Source: Blastocystis sp. Blastoise
Lineage: Eukaryota; Sar; Bigyra; Opalinata; Blastocystidae
Length of the DNA stretch: 64,000 nucleotides
Assembly: GCA_039096225.1 (NCBI GenBank)
Contig: JBBPEB010000008.1
Location: forward strand, 62,001-126,000
Direction: 5' to 3'
Under the pieces are notes generated by a model. The model was not told the DNA's origin. It did no database searches and was given only the letters and a program-made list of their open reading frames with translations. The first letter of the stretch is position 1. Every line of letters starts with the position of its first letter. A program made the translations under genes and the position numbers. Below are positions 52,701-64,000 of this stretch, piece after piece.

Positions 52701-53110
52701 TCTACTTCTACTTCTACATCTTGTCATTCTTCTCATTCTCATTCTTCTTCTTTTTCTTCCTTTTCTTCTTCTAGAATTACTTCTACTTCTACTTCTACTT
52801 AATTACATCTACTTCTACTTCTACTTCACTACTTTTTTTTTACTTATACATCCACATATACTTCTACTTTTTCTATATCTTCTATATCTATATCTACTTC
52901 ACTACTTCTTATTATTGTTATTCTTCTCATTCTACTTCTACTTTTTTTCTCCTCCTTCTTCTATTTCTATTTCTCTTTCTTCTTTTTCCCCTTTTCTTTC
53001 TCATTCTCATTCTTGATATACTTCTTATAAGTCTATTTCTACTTGTTCTTCTTCTTCCACTTATTATTATTATTATGATTCTTCTTCTTCTTCTTCTTCT
53101 TCTTATAGTG
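46736..53110 (+). repeat. 6.4-kb pyrimidine-rich tract
   Basis: The plus strand is overwhelmingly C and T with A, and almost no G, for more than 6 kb. It is built from CTT, CTTCTA, CTTCTC and CTTATT units, with pure (CTT)n at 48390-48450 and (CTTCTA)n at 51940-52020. Inside are longer degenerate copies of a block with TTATTCATATTTTGCTCC (about 48090, 51710, 52140) and of TTCTTGGTTTATTCTTATT (about 48266, 52340, 52645). Numerous overlapping open frames in all three phases are composition artefacts, since none shows a domain or splice pattern. Confidence 0.9.
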
Positions 53111-53770
53111 GTATAACTATACTATTACTTCTTCTTACACTACTACTGCATCTTCTTATATTTTGTATAATATTCTTCTTCTTATACTACTACTTCTTCA
53201 ATTATTATTATTTACTTTCCTCTTCTTCTATTATTATTCATCATTCTTATGTTGCTATTTCATTACTTGCTCCTATTAATCCTAATTTCTCCTTTATCTT
53301 CCTTATACATATTTAGTTACTTTATTTTCCAAATTCTTCTTATTATGAAACAAATTTTACTATATTGATAGATTATTCTCCTTCTTCTGGTTGTACCTAT
53401 AACTCCTGTTTCTTCATATATTACTGTCCATACTTCGATTCAGATTTTTATTACTAGTCTTCTATTTATTTTTATTCTTATCTCTATTATTCAAACTTTA
53501 TTAGTATCTGAATTGATATAAACTCTTTTCTCTTATTAATGAATTATATTACTAATTAGTCACTGATGTTGCAATTATATTCTCATTTTCAAAATATTGA
53601 TATATGTATTCAAATATAAATATATTATTTAGTTAATGAATTCAAATAATTCAGTTTTTAGTAACATAATAATGTTATTACTCTCCTTGTTAATGAATAA
53701 TACGTGTACCATATTATATTATACTGGCTAATAAATATACAAATTATTCATACTGAGTTGTTCTACATGA
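53111..53770. other. AT-rich spacer downstream of the MULE gene
   Basis: Transition from the pyrimidine tract to ordinary AT-rich sequence. No gene seen. Confidence 0.5.
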
Positions 53771-53930
53771 TGAATATAAACCAAACAATATATGAATATA
53801 TGATGATATTAGATGAATATATATATGAATATATGATGATATAAGATGAATATATATATGAATACATGATGATATAAGAAGAATATATATATGAATATAT
53901 GATGCTATTAGATGAATATATAATATAAGA
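53771..53930. repeat. Tandem repeat of about 45 bp (GATGAATATATATATGAATATATGATGATATAA type)
   Basis: About four copies with a few substitutions, lying just beyond the 3' end of the MULE transposase gene. Confidence 0.85.
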
Positions 53931-54015
53931 GTAGTTATGAAGAAGAAATAGAAAATTTTTATTCTTAAAGAAGTTGATTTAGATGATTATAAATATATAC
54001 TTATTAATGTTCTCA

Positions 54016-54384
54016 TTAAACACTTGAAGTGTTTAATCGTTTAGCATTATATGAATTTTCAGTAGTTGATATATTACTTTCATTCAAGAACCCACTTATA
54101 TCTTCTTCAGATGTATTAGTTGGAATGTCTTGATCCATACTAGGTATATCTATACTATCTGATTCTCTTGCCTTCTGAAGAATTGACTCATTTGAAGTTA
54201 TTGATTCCATAAGTGATTCAAGTGCTGGCATATTTCGTTTTATTTGCCAAGATTCATGACGATAATAGTAAGATTTAAAATTAGAAAAATTCACTTTAGA
54301 AGGTCTTCCAGATGATCTAATAGTATACTTTGGACTTGATATAGAAGATGTATTTACAGAATTGATAATGTTACTACTCACTGA

Positions 54385-54424
<40 letters not shown>

Positions 54425-56245
54425 GTATAATACTATATTATATACATACCTATCGATGTAACCATTGTAATACATATCTCTTGTTCTATATGAGTAAAGC
54501 TGCTTAAATGTATTAAAAACATTAAATATGGTAGATGCTTGTCTTTTATTATTATGAACATCATCAAGCATCTTTCTAAACAATACTATTGCATGAAAAC
54601 ATGGGTATTCCTGAAATTGATAGATACCACAGTTACATGTTTTATCTCTATAGTTTACTATATATTCATCATCGATCATAACTCTACCGGCCATATTATT
54701 ATCGTCATAATTGTAATGATTTACTTCTGCTATAGCTTTTCCTCCAAAATCATAATTTGCTTGAAAATAATCCAAAAACGTATTATCACTTGTTTTATTA
54801 ATAGTAGATAACTGATAAGCATGACCATAATTATATATCTCAATTAACATCTTATGTACTGGAAGTCTTCTAAGATCATATATAGCATTATTAAATGATT
54901 CAGCAGGGCTGGAAGCTATATAGCCAAATCTTCTAATCCTTCTATTATTAATATCTATATTATATAATCCGTTATCTCTATATTTCTCAATGTTATCCAT
55001 TTCATGTTTTGTAAGATGAGCTTCCTCTATTATTTCTTCCCAATCCATGATGTTATCAGCTAGTATTAATTGTGGCAATATAGTAGCAAGGGTGCTTCCT
55101 TTTCGACATATCTTCTTCATTACATGGAAAGCACATGAAAAGGATACACAATTTGGGAATATGGAATATATACTATTTTTAAGTCCCTTATCCATATCAG
55201 AAAAAAATGATATATTATCTATATTACAATTCTGCTCTTCTAATGATATCTTTAAGTGTTTTTGAAAATTGGTCCATGTTGCAGTACATTCTACAGCATA
55301 TAAACCAAAGGCTAGTAGAAGTATCTTTCTTTCAATCGTAATTGTTACAGCAGTTAATATGGTTTGTTTTGATCTCGTTATATGAGTACCATCAAGGAAT
55401 ATAATTGGCTGGTCTATCTTGTTATACAACTCTATATTTGATTTAAGACTTACGAAGTAATATAAGAATTCTGGTATACTATCTTGTCCTTTAGTAGTTT
55501 CTTTACTGTTATCTGCTTGATTATTCTCCATGGAGATACTACAACCCAATAGGTCTTCATCAAATTTATCGTTAGTATCAAATGACATATTATTAGATCT
55601 ATAAATATTATTATTATATGTATCCATTATTCCATTAGAAGACTCTACTTCTTTACTATAATCATCAAAATTTATATTATTATATGCTTCTTCTGATTTA
55701 TAGGATACTGATGAAGGTAATACGCCATATGAAACATGGTTTCCTTTCTTTTTCATTATTTCTAATATACCAGGTATAAGGTTATACTTGTTCTCACATT
55801 TTATGCCAATTGATTTTAAAACTGAACGACATATACTATTTGTTATATTCATTCCCTGGGAAGTCAGATATTTCTCCAACTGAACAGTTGATTTAAAGTA
55901 ATTGGTTAGATTCTTCTCTTTTAAGTATTCAACAATTGATGTAGATGACATTTGGTTTTTAATAGAACGTAGATTCTTCTTATGAAAAACTATATTAATA
56001 CTTGGTTTTGTACATATTTCCTTAAAACGTTCCAAAGTGATTCCATGAAGAAGTTCCTCATTAGAAAATATCCTTACAGACCTTTCATTATCACTACTTG
56101 TAGCTATTCCGATAGATTCATCAATTTTCATCATTTCATCAATAGTTATTGATTGTTGATTATCAGCACTAGACGCATTAATGTGCTTTAAAATAATATC
56201 ATCTAGAACAGCTATAGAAAGAAGTAATAGAAATAATATATACAT
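54016..56245 (-). CDS. MULE (Mutator-like) transposase with SWIM zinc finger, N-terminus uncertain
   Basis: Two exons on the minus strand (56245-54450 and 54385-54016), joined in phase by GT-AG. Numbering from ATG 56245, the catalytic triad is probably Asp285 (IIFLDGTHI), Asp350 (FFSDMDKGL) and Glu449 (SSPAESFNNA), with the expected CAFH motif between the second and third. The SWIM finger is C537-x-C539-x9-C549-x-H551. The second exon carries SSGRPSK, like the GRPKK tail motif of MULE proteins. The enzyme would cut and paste DNA at terminal inverted repeats; I did not identify such repeats. Residues 1-11 look like translated intron, and TTCTTTCTATAG just before position 56211 is a plausible acceptor. 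The true N-terminus, with the DNA-binding domain, therefore probably lies on an upstream exon. No internal stop is visible, so the gene may be young. Confidence 0.85.
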
Positions 56246-56295
56246 ATTAAAATTTAATATATAGATAAAAAGAATTAAAAAAAATTGGATAATAA

Positions 56296-56485
56296 GACAC
56301 TATGAATATATATATATAATGAATAATAATATATATCTATAGAATGAGAATAAGAATATATATATATATAATGAATAATAAGAAAGAATAATAAGAATAT
56401 ATATATATATATATATATAATGAATAATAAGAAAGAATAATAAGAATATATATATATATAATGAATAATAAGAAAGAATAATAAG
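56296..56485. repeat. Short satellite block, same family as 60.7-63.3 kb
   Basis: Four to five units of (TA)n followed by ATGAATAATAAGAAAGAATAATAAGA, directly upstream of the MULE core exon. The unit is the same as in the large satellite at the right end. Confidence 0.9.
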
Positions 56486-56491
56486 ATAATA

Positions 56492-56528
56492 CAAGCGTTT
56501 CACGACTGGCTACGCCAGCCTACGCTTG
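56492..56528. other. GC-rich nested hairpin
   Basis: An outer stem CAAGCGT/ACGCTTG encloses an inner stem CTGGC/GCCAG with loop TAC. It is a sharp GC-rich patch in AT-rich DNA, exactly at the end of the satellite block. It could be a transposon terminal hairpin or a protein-binding site; no family is recognised. Confidence 0.6.
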
Positions 56529-56893
56529 AGTTTAGATAATTATTATCTCTCAAATGTTATATCTTACATTGAATTTTAAAAAATGAATATTTATTCTTAT
56601 GTTTTTGTTATTCATTTCTGTTTTTATTTTTTTTTAGGATTAAAACTATTTTATATTTTATAAAATATTATTTCAATTGCTTTTAATTGTTATCTTCTAA
56701 TCTTAATTTTCAATTTAGTATTTTAAATAATTTAATTCATACATATTGATAATTCTTACTTAACATTCTATATGTTTTTGAGTATTATTTCCTTTTTTTT
56801 TTAATATTCTTTTTAGCCATTTTTATTATTGATTATATATATTTATTGTTTATCAATGATAATTAATTAACTCTTGTGTTTTATTTTTGATCT
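56529..56893. other. AT-rich spacer
   Basis: T-rich sequence without a gene or clear repeat, leading into the hexanucleotide array. Confidence 0.6.
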
Positions 56894-57157
56894 TATTTCT
56901 ATTTCTATTTCTATTTCTATTTCTATTTCTATTTCTATTTCTATTTCTATTTCTATTTCTATTTCTATTTCTATTTCTATTTCTATTTCTATTTCTATTT
57001 CTATTTCTATTTCTATTTCTATTTCTATTTCTATTTCTATTTCTATTTCTATTTCTATTTCTATTTCTATTTCTATTTCTATTTCTATTTCTATTTCTAT
57101 TTCTATTTCTATTTCTATTTCTATTTCTATTTCTATTTCTATTTCTATTTCTATTTA
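56894..57157 (+). repeat. (TATTTC)n hexanucleotide array
   Basis: About 44 perfect or nearly perfect copies of a 6-bp unit. The frames through it (Ile-Ser or Leu-Phe dipeptides) are artefacts of the six-base period. Confidence 0.97.
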
Positions 57158-60100
57158 GTTTTTAGTTTTCAATATTAATTCACTTTTCTTTGTTATTTCA
57201 TTTATAACTTTCTATGTATTTTATCAATTCATTTAGTTTTATAAATATTTAGTATTTTAAATAATATCAATATGATTATAAAATACTTTTTCTTTTAAAA
57301 CATATTATTATCACTTATACCCTACCTTTAAATATTTATGTTTTATTTGAATTAGTCTATATAATTATTATTGTGAGAAATAGCTTATTCTCTTGTCTAA
57401 AAAAATATTATATATTCTTTTTTATTCTTTTCATATATTGTTTTGTTTTATTTTTAAAATATTATAATTTTGATATCTATTTGTTTTTTTATATTTTATC
57501 CTTTCCTTTTATATATACTATTATATAAATATTTTAGAAATTTTATTATACAGCTTTTCTCAATTAATAAATGTTTAATTATATAAATAGTAATCATATC
57601 TTGATATTATTTGATAAATATTATAATTTTTCTTTTATTATACTTATTTTAGTTTGAATTATTAACACAAAAGTACTCTTAATAATTAAAAGATATTTAT
57701 TACTTTATATAATAAACAAAAAAATTAGAGTTTTATTTTAATATTTATCATTAATAGAATTTATTCGTTATAAGTAAAAGAGAATATTTATAGAGAAATT
57801 ATCTTTTCATTATTTAAAATTAATTAATTCAAATTTAATTCAATTTTTATAGTGTTATCAAAATCATTCTAGAAATAAGAAATAAAAACTAAAATATAAA
57901 ACAAAAATTACATTTCATTTCATAACTAAATAGATTTAAATACTTTGGAAACTTTACCTATTATACATACAATATAGCTTCTAAAACAAATAAGTTATCA
58001 TAAAAAAACTCTAAAAGACTGAACGTTTTTAAATACATATACTCACTTTTATTTTAACTAATTTTATATTCATATACATATATATTTGATTTATTATTTT
58101 AATTTGTAAAAAATAACTTGAATCTCTTTTGTTTAAAGTCACAATTACAAAAAATGAGTTCTTTTGAAAGACAAAAAACATTCTTTAAACAATAATAATT
58201 TTGTATTTAGTGACATAAAAACGTATTATACTGTTTTAGAAACAATTAAAATCATTTTACCCATTTTAACACTCCTATCAAACAGTCAACCATGTTTAAT
58301 TAAACTAATTTTTAATATTTTATATTCTATAATAGGTCTATTTATTATTTTTATAAAAGGTAACTTGAATCTCTTGACATAACTATTGTAATTCTAAAGA
58401 ATCAAATTTTTAAACAACTTAAAATGTTTATTTATTGTAGATTTTAATATGAAATACTCTAAAAACACTCAATATATACTTATTGTAACCATTTTAGAAA
58501 AATAGACTCATTTTAACATTTTGGTCAAACACACAACCACCTTTATTTCAAACAATTCTTTTATTATTATAAACATTAAACACTCTAATACTCATTTTTA
58601 TAAAAAGTGTATTGAATCTCTTCACTTAAGACAGTCAAACAGACAATTCAAAATTATTTTACACTTTAAACTCATTATAAAGTGATAATATTTATAGAAT
58701 TGCTTTGATATGTGATTTAGGACACATTGAACTACTTTTTATAAAATTATGAGTCAACATTTCCAGTTTGTCACTCACTCGTCAACTCCACTTTTGACCA
58801 TTTTTTTGAGAAACGTAATACATATAAGGTCTAGTTTTCAAATATGTAAAAATTAATTGTCAAATATGAATTTGATTTGTCAACTTTCGGAAAATTTTTA
58901 GAAAAACGATTTTTCAATTTTCAGTTTTTTAACATGTTATACTATTGACGCTACTGAACTTATTTCTTAATTAATTTTAAATATTAAAAATTATATTATT
59001 AATATGTTTTATTCTCTATATTAATTTGTTAAAATTATTTAAAATAATTAAATATTGACTGAGAAATTAAAACCATAAACTATACCCTTTTTTCAAAAAT
59101 TAATTTTTTTATGTTTTGCATATATAATTTTTTATCTCAAAAGTTATTTTATATTTTGATAATATTTTTATAAATATATAAACTATAGGTTGTCTAGTTT
59201 ATAAATAAGATTTATTTATTTTATTTAAATTAATATTGATGGAGAAATTGTCAAAATAAACTATAGTATCAAAAATGCTTTCTTCTTTTTAAACGACTTA
59301 TTTCACTAATTAAAGACAATTAAAAACAAATTTATTTATTTTAAGCTTATTTATGACATATACAACTCATAAAGACTCATAACTAACTTTTTAAGACAAA
59401 CATTGTCTGTATCAGTTCAACATGTTGTCTTAACTTTTTCAAATAAGTCACGTACAGTGTCTATGAGTGGTTCTAAACACGTATTAAAACGTTTTAAGAG
59501 TTTATTGAGTTAACATTGTCTGGTGATCTGTTGTCAAAGTCTTTTAAAAACAAAATAAAATTGTAAAATATGTTTATTTTGGTATGTAGTTTTTAAATAT
59601 GAAGTCAAATGTCAAATAAAATTGTTAATGATGAAAATATAAACAAAAAACAAATGAAAACTTTTTAAGAAAATTTTTTGAAAGTCATTTTTTATTGAGT
59701 TCAACTATTGACTCTTGTCACCTGAGTTTTCAATTAATTAAAAAAATGAAAAATATGTATCTGCTATGACATGTCTAGTTTCTAAATATGTTCTAACTTT
59801 TTTATTTTATTAAGAATTGATTGAGAAATCACAATAACAAACTATACCCTTTTTTTGAAAATTTTCATTTTTATGTTTTTCATATAAATGAATGTTTCTC
59901 AGTCAATATTAAATATTTAGATAAAATAAAAAATATGTATCTGCAATAGCTTATCTTAATTATAATTATACTTTTATTTTTAAAAAATATCCAAAACTCA
60001 AGGAGAAAGACGAATAACAAACTATACTATCAAAACATCAAAATTTCTATTATCAAATATTTTCTTATTAAAACTTTTTAAACAACTAAAAGATATACTT

Positions 60101-60695
60101 ATGACATGTATTGATTCTAAATAACTTGAATAAACTCAAATAAGTTTATAAAGAAGGAATGTGTCGGATATCAGTTTGACTTTTGTTGTTATTTAAAGGA
60201 ATTATTGTTGTTTCAGAGTAGTTGAGGTCAGTATCATAACAACTGAAACCATTTTAGAGTTTAAAGTTAGTAATGTGTGTATTGATATGTTGTCAAGTTG
60301 TAAATATAAACAAATTTACCCGTCAAAACTATTTATAAGACTAATCCGTCAATAAAAGTCAATTTTATAAAAATAAATATAGAGTATGTGAGTAGATATA
60401 AGAAAAATAAGAAAAAAATAAAAAATGAAAAACGAAAAATAAGTGTTTTTATAAAAATGAAAAATATTGGATAAAATAAAAATAATCCAATAATTTTGGT
60501 TAAAATTTTGTGCGAAAATGGTTTTTTGCGATTTTTAGCCAGAAATTTAGAGTTTTTGAAAAATTTCTTTAACAGTCATTTTTAGAATTGTGTTCCGGTT
60601 TTTATGATGTTATTTTTATTTTATAAAAGTTAATAACAAAGTCAATAATGGTGAAAGTGTGTGAGACACCGTACTTTTGGGCTGCTAAATTAAGG
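57158..60695. other. 3.5 kb AT-rich noncoding region with diverged internal repeats
   Basis: No supported gene. Two kinds of degenerate repeat are visible. One, near 58110, 58350 and 58600, shares TTTTTATAAAA...TTGAATCTCTT. The other, near 59060, 59235, 59815 and 60000, shares GAGAAAT...AACTATACC or AACTATA. Both are too decayed to assign. The region sits between two blocks of one satellite family. Confidence 0.55.
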
Positions 60696-60699
60696 ATAT

Positions 60700-63282
60700 T
60701 AATATATATATAATGAATAATAAGAAAGAATAATAAGAAAGAATAATAAGAATATATATATATATATAATGAATAGTAAGAAAGAATAATAAGAAATAAT
60801 AATGAATATATATAAATATATAATGAATAGTAAGAAAGAATAATAAGAAAGAATAATAAGAATATAAATATATAATGAATAGTAAGAAAGAATAATAAGA
60901 AATAATAATGAATATATATAAATATATAATGAATAATAAGAAAGAATAATAAGAAATAATAATGAATATATATAAATATATAATGAATAGTAAGAAAGAA
61001 TAATAAGAAAGAATAATAAGAATATAAATATATAATGAATAGTAAGAAAGAATAATAAGAAAGAATAATAAGAATATATATATATATATAATGAATAGTA
61101 AGAAAGAATAATAAGAATATATATATATATATAATGAATAGTAAGAAAGAATAATAAGAATATATATATATAATGAATAATAAGAAAGAATAATAAGAAT
61201 ATATATATATAATGAATAGTAAGAAAGAATAATAAGAAATAATAATGAATATATATAAATATATAATGAATAATAAGAAAGAATAATAAGAAATAATAAT
61301 AAGAATATATATATATAATGAATAGTAAGAAAGAATAATAAGAAAGAATAATAAGAATATATATATATATAATGAATAGTAAGAAAGAATAGTAAGAAAG
61401 AATAATAAGAATATATATATATATAATGAATAATAAGAAAGAATAATAAGAATATATATATATATATATAATGAATAATAAGAAAGAATAATAAGAAATA
61501 ATAATGAATATATATAAATATATAATGAATAGTAAGAAAGAATAATAAGAAATAATAATGAATATATATAAATATATAATGAATAGTAAGAAAGAATAAT
61601 AAGAAAGAATAATAAGAATATATATATATAATGAATAGTAAGAAAGAATAATAAGAAAGAATAATAAGAATATATATATATAATGAATAATAAGAAAGAA
61701 TAATAAGAAATAATAATGAATATATATAAATATATAATGAATAATAAGAAAGAATAATAAGAAAGAATAATAAGAATATATATATATATAATGAATAGTA
61801 AGAAAGAATAATAAGAATATATATATATATATAATGAATAGTAAGAAAGAATAATAAGAATATATATATATATATAATGAATAGTAAGAAAGAATAATAA
61901 GAATATATATATATAATGAATAATAAGAAAGAATAATAAGAATATATATATATAATGAATAGTAAGAAAGAATAATAAGAAAGAATAATAAGAATATATA
62001 TATATAATGAATAGTAAGAAAGAATAATAAGAAAGAATAATAAGAATATATATATATAATGAATAGTAAGAAAGAATAATAAGAAAGAATAATAAGAATA
62101 TATATATATAATGAATAGTAAGAAAGAATAATAAGAAATAATAATGAATATATATAAATATATAATGAATAGTAAGAAAGAATAATAAGAAAGAATAATA
62201 AGAATATATATATATATAATGAATAATAAGAAAGAATAATAAGAATATATATATATATATATAATGAATAATAAGAAAGAATAATAAGAAATAATAATAA
62301 GAATATATATATATAATGAATAATAAGAAAGAATAATAAGAATATACATATATAATGAATAGTAAGAAAGAATAATAAGAAAGAATAATAAGAATATATA
62401 TATATAATGAATAGTAAGAAAGAATAATAAGAAATAATAATGAATATATATAAATATATAATGAATAATAAGAAAGAATAATAAGAAAGAATAATAAGAA
62501 TATATATATATATAATGAATAATAAGAAAGAATAATAAGAATATATATATATATAATGAATAGTAAGAAAGAATAATAAGAATATATATATATATATAAT
62601 GAATAATAAGAAAGAATAATAAGAATATATATATATATATAATGAATAGTAAGAAAGAATAATAAGAATATATATATATAATGAATAATAAGAAAGAATA
62701 ATAAGAATATATATATATATAATGAATAGTAAGAAAGAATAATAAGAAAGAATAATAAGAATATATATATATATATAATGAATAGTAAGAAAGAATAATA
62801 AGAATATATATAAATATATAATGAATAGTAAGAAAGAATAATAAGAATATATATATATAATGAATAATAAGAAAGAATAATAAGAATATAAATATATAAT
62901 GAATAGTAAGAAAGAATAATAAGAAAGAATAATAAGAATATATATATATATAATGAATAGTAAGAAAGAATAATAAGAATATATATATATATAATGAATA
63001 GTAAGAAAGAATAATAAGAATATATATAAATATATAATGAATAGTAAGAAAGAATAATAAGAATATATATAAATATATAATGAATAGTAAGAAAGAATAA
63101 TAAGAATATATATATATATATAATGAATAGTAAGAAAGAATAATAAGAATATATATATATATATAATGAATAGTAAGAAAGAATAATAAGAAAGAATAAT
63201 AAGAATATATATAAATAATAAGAAAGAATAATAAGAATATATATATATATATAATAAGAGTATATATATATATATATATATA
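60700..63282. repeat. 2.6-kb satellite array, (TA)n plus ATGAATARTAAGAAAGAATAATAAGA units
   Basis: Roughly 50 units of about 35-60 bp. Each has a TA run of variable length, ATGAATA(A/G)TAAGAAAGAATAATAAGA, and sometimes an extra AAGAATAATAAGA or AATAATGAATATATATAAATA insert. Higher-order mixing of these variants is evident. A 554-codon minus-strand frame through it (Tyr/Ile/Leu/Phe only) has no coding support. Confidence 0.95.
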
Positions 63283-63384
63283 TACCTTTTGGAATAGACT
63301 TAATGTCTATTTTATTTTCTTTGTTTAGAGATATATATATATTATTATTCTTATTACATATCTATATATTTATATTTGTAAATC

Positions 63385-63426
<42 letters not shown>

Positions 63427-63427
63427 C

Positions 63428-63813
63428 TTCACTTTTATGTTTTCTATATTTTTTTAATATGAATCCTCTAATATTATTTCCTCTATAGTGAAGGTAGAAT
63501 CCACAATCACTAAAAGGGCAAATAATAGTTATTTCGCTTTTATTTGATTTTTTAATTTTATATGAGTATCCTTTATCTTGAAGTTTTGTACTTATATCTT
63601 TTATTAATTCTTGTTTTGTTTGATATATTGTTTTAATAGAGTATAAATTATTAATCTCGAATTCTAACATATCTTCTCGACTTGTAAATTCATCATAACA
63701 AACTGATTCCATGTTTTCATTCTGAATACTATTTACATCATCAACATCATTAACCTGAATCTAGTGAAAGTGAGTTTAAAATATGTTATAAATACATTAT
63801 TTTGAGTCTCCAT
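63428..63813 (-). CDS. MULE-type N-terminal DNA-binding domain, first two exons (partial gene)
   Basis: Exon 1 is 63813-63796 (METQNN) and exon 2 is 63760-63428, joined in phase by GTATTT...TTCACTAG, 117 aa in all. The sequence ELIKDISTKLQDKGYSYKI, then CPFSDCGFYLHYR and GFILKKYRKH, matches the layout of FAR1/MuDR-type zinc-finger domains that bind transposon ends: Cys-x4-Cys, then a basic beta strand and a His. It ends at a donor (GTATATATAC) without a stop, so more exons must follow at lower coordinates. The next in-phase candidate is a mini-exon at about 63284-63304. It may be the missing N-terminus of the transposase at 54016-56245, with an intron over 7 kb filled by the satellite, or the remnant of another copy. 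Confidence 0.6.
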
Positions 63814-64000
63814 GTTTTCTAAACTATTACGTTATAAAAAACTTTAAAAATGAAATAACAAAAAAATATTCTAAACATAAAAAAAATATTTCTCTGTTTT
63901 TATAAAAGAATCATTTTTGCGTTGTGTTTTCTTTTTAAAAAAAGTAATAAATCAATAAATGACTTAGTCCAACACACATTTCATTAGTAAAAAATTGTCT

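Noticed and set aside
46928-53016. Many overlapping plus-strand frames, up to 509 codons, in the pyrimidine tract
   Set aside because: All three phases are open and give only Leu/Ser/Phe/Tyr-rich peptides; composition alone explains them.
56874-57165. Frames encoding Ile-Ser or Leu-Phe dipeptide repeats
   Set aside because: They are direct readings of a six-base microsatellite.
60685-62349. 554-codon minus-strand frame
   Set aside because: It translates the satellite units into Tyr/Ile/Leu/Phe repeats; the unit length happens to keep the frame open.

Overview
The window looks like nuclear DNA of a very AT-rich, intron-containing protist. The evidence is spliced genes with short AT-rich introns running GTATAT to (TA)nTAG, in-frame asparagine homopolymers, a eukaryotic tRNA-Lys, RhoGAP and TLDc proteins, discoidin-like and putative-Ig surface proteins, and TTAGGG-type repeats at one breakpoint. 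An amoebozoan-like or anaerobic protist would fit. An AT-rich anaerobic fungus is not excluded, and I do not name a species.

Layout. 1-7611 (minus): one open reading frame of 2537 codons that runs off the left edge. It is a non-LTR retrotransposon with a reverse transcriptase and a C-terminal restriction-like endonuclease, and it starts 30 bp downstream of a tRNA-Lys(UUU) gene in the same orientation. 8071-11015 (plus): seven-exon RhoGAP gene with a probable one-base frameshift and a (TAA)n tract of about 420 bp in an intron. 11651-15154 (minus): six-exon Ser/Asn-rich protein of 950 aa with no recognised domain. 15732-17310 (plus): TLDc-domain protein. 17915-25943 (minus) and 27565-35258 (plus): two giant paralogous type I membrane proteins (2508 and 2511 aa), head to head around a 1.6 kb spacer. 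Each has a signal peptide, lectin-like and discoidin-like N-terminal regions, a tandem array of 420-bp Cys-rich plus putative-Ig modules, a transmembrane helix and a Lys-rich tail.

The C-terminal halves of the giant pair, their 3' flanks and part of the TLDc gene form a near-identical inverted repeat (16549-20582 against 32591-36624). A separate short identical island lies farther in, divided from the main block by 360 bp of diverged sequence. The right arm stops inside the TLDc gene, and the next bases are GGTTAGGGTTAGGG. That is what break repair copied from the left gene and then capped by telomere addition would leave.

36.6-64 kb is repeat-dominated: TA microsatellites, a purine tract, about 6.4 kb of pyrimidine-rich strand, two degenerate tRNA-like elements, several satellites and two pieces of MULE DNA transposon. 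One piece is a transposase core with a SWIM finger. The other is a DNA-binding N-terminal exon at the right edge, separated from the core by 7.2 kb containing a 2.6 kb satellite. I see no convincing host gene there.

Most exciting signals: the head-to-head surface-protein pair homogenised as a palindrome with a telomere-like scar, and the tRNA-adjacent endonuclease-type retrotransposon with a giant N-terminal extension.
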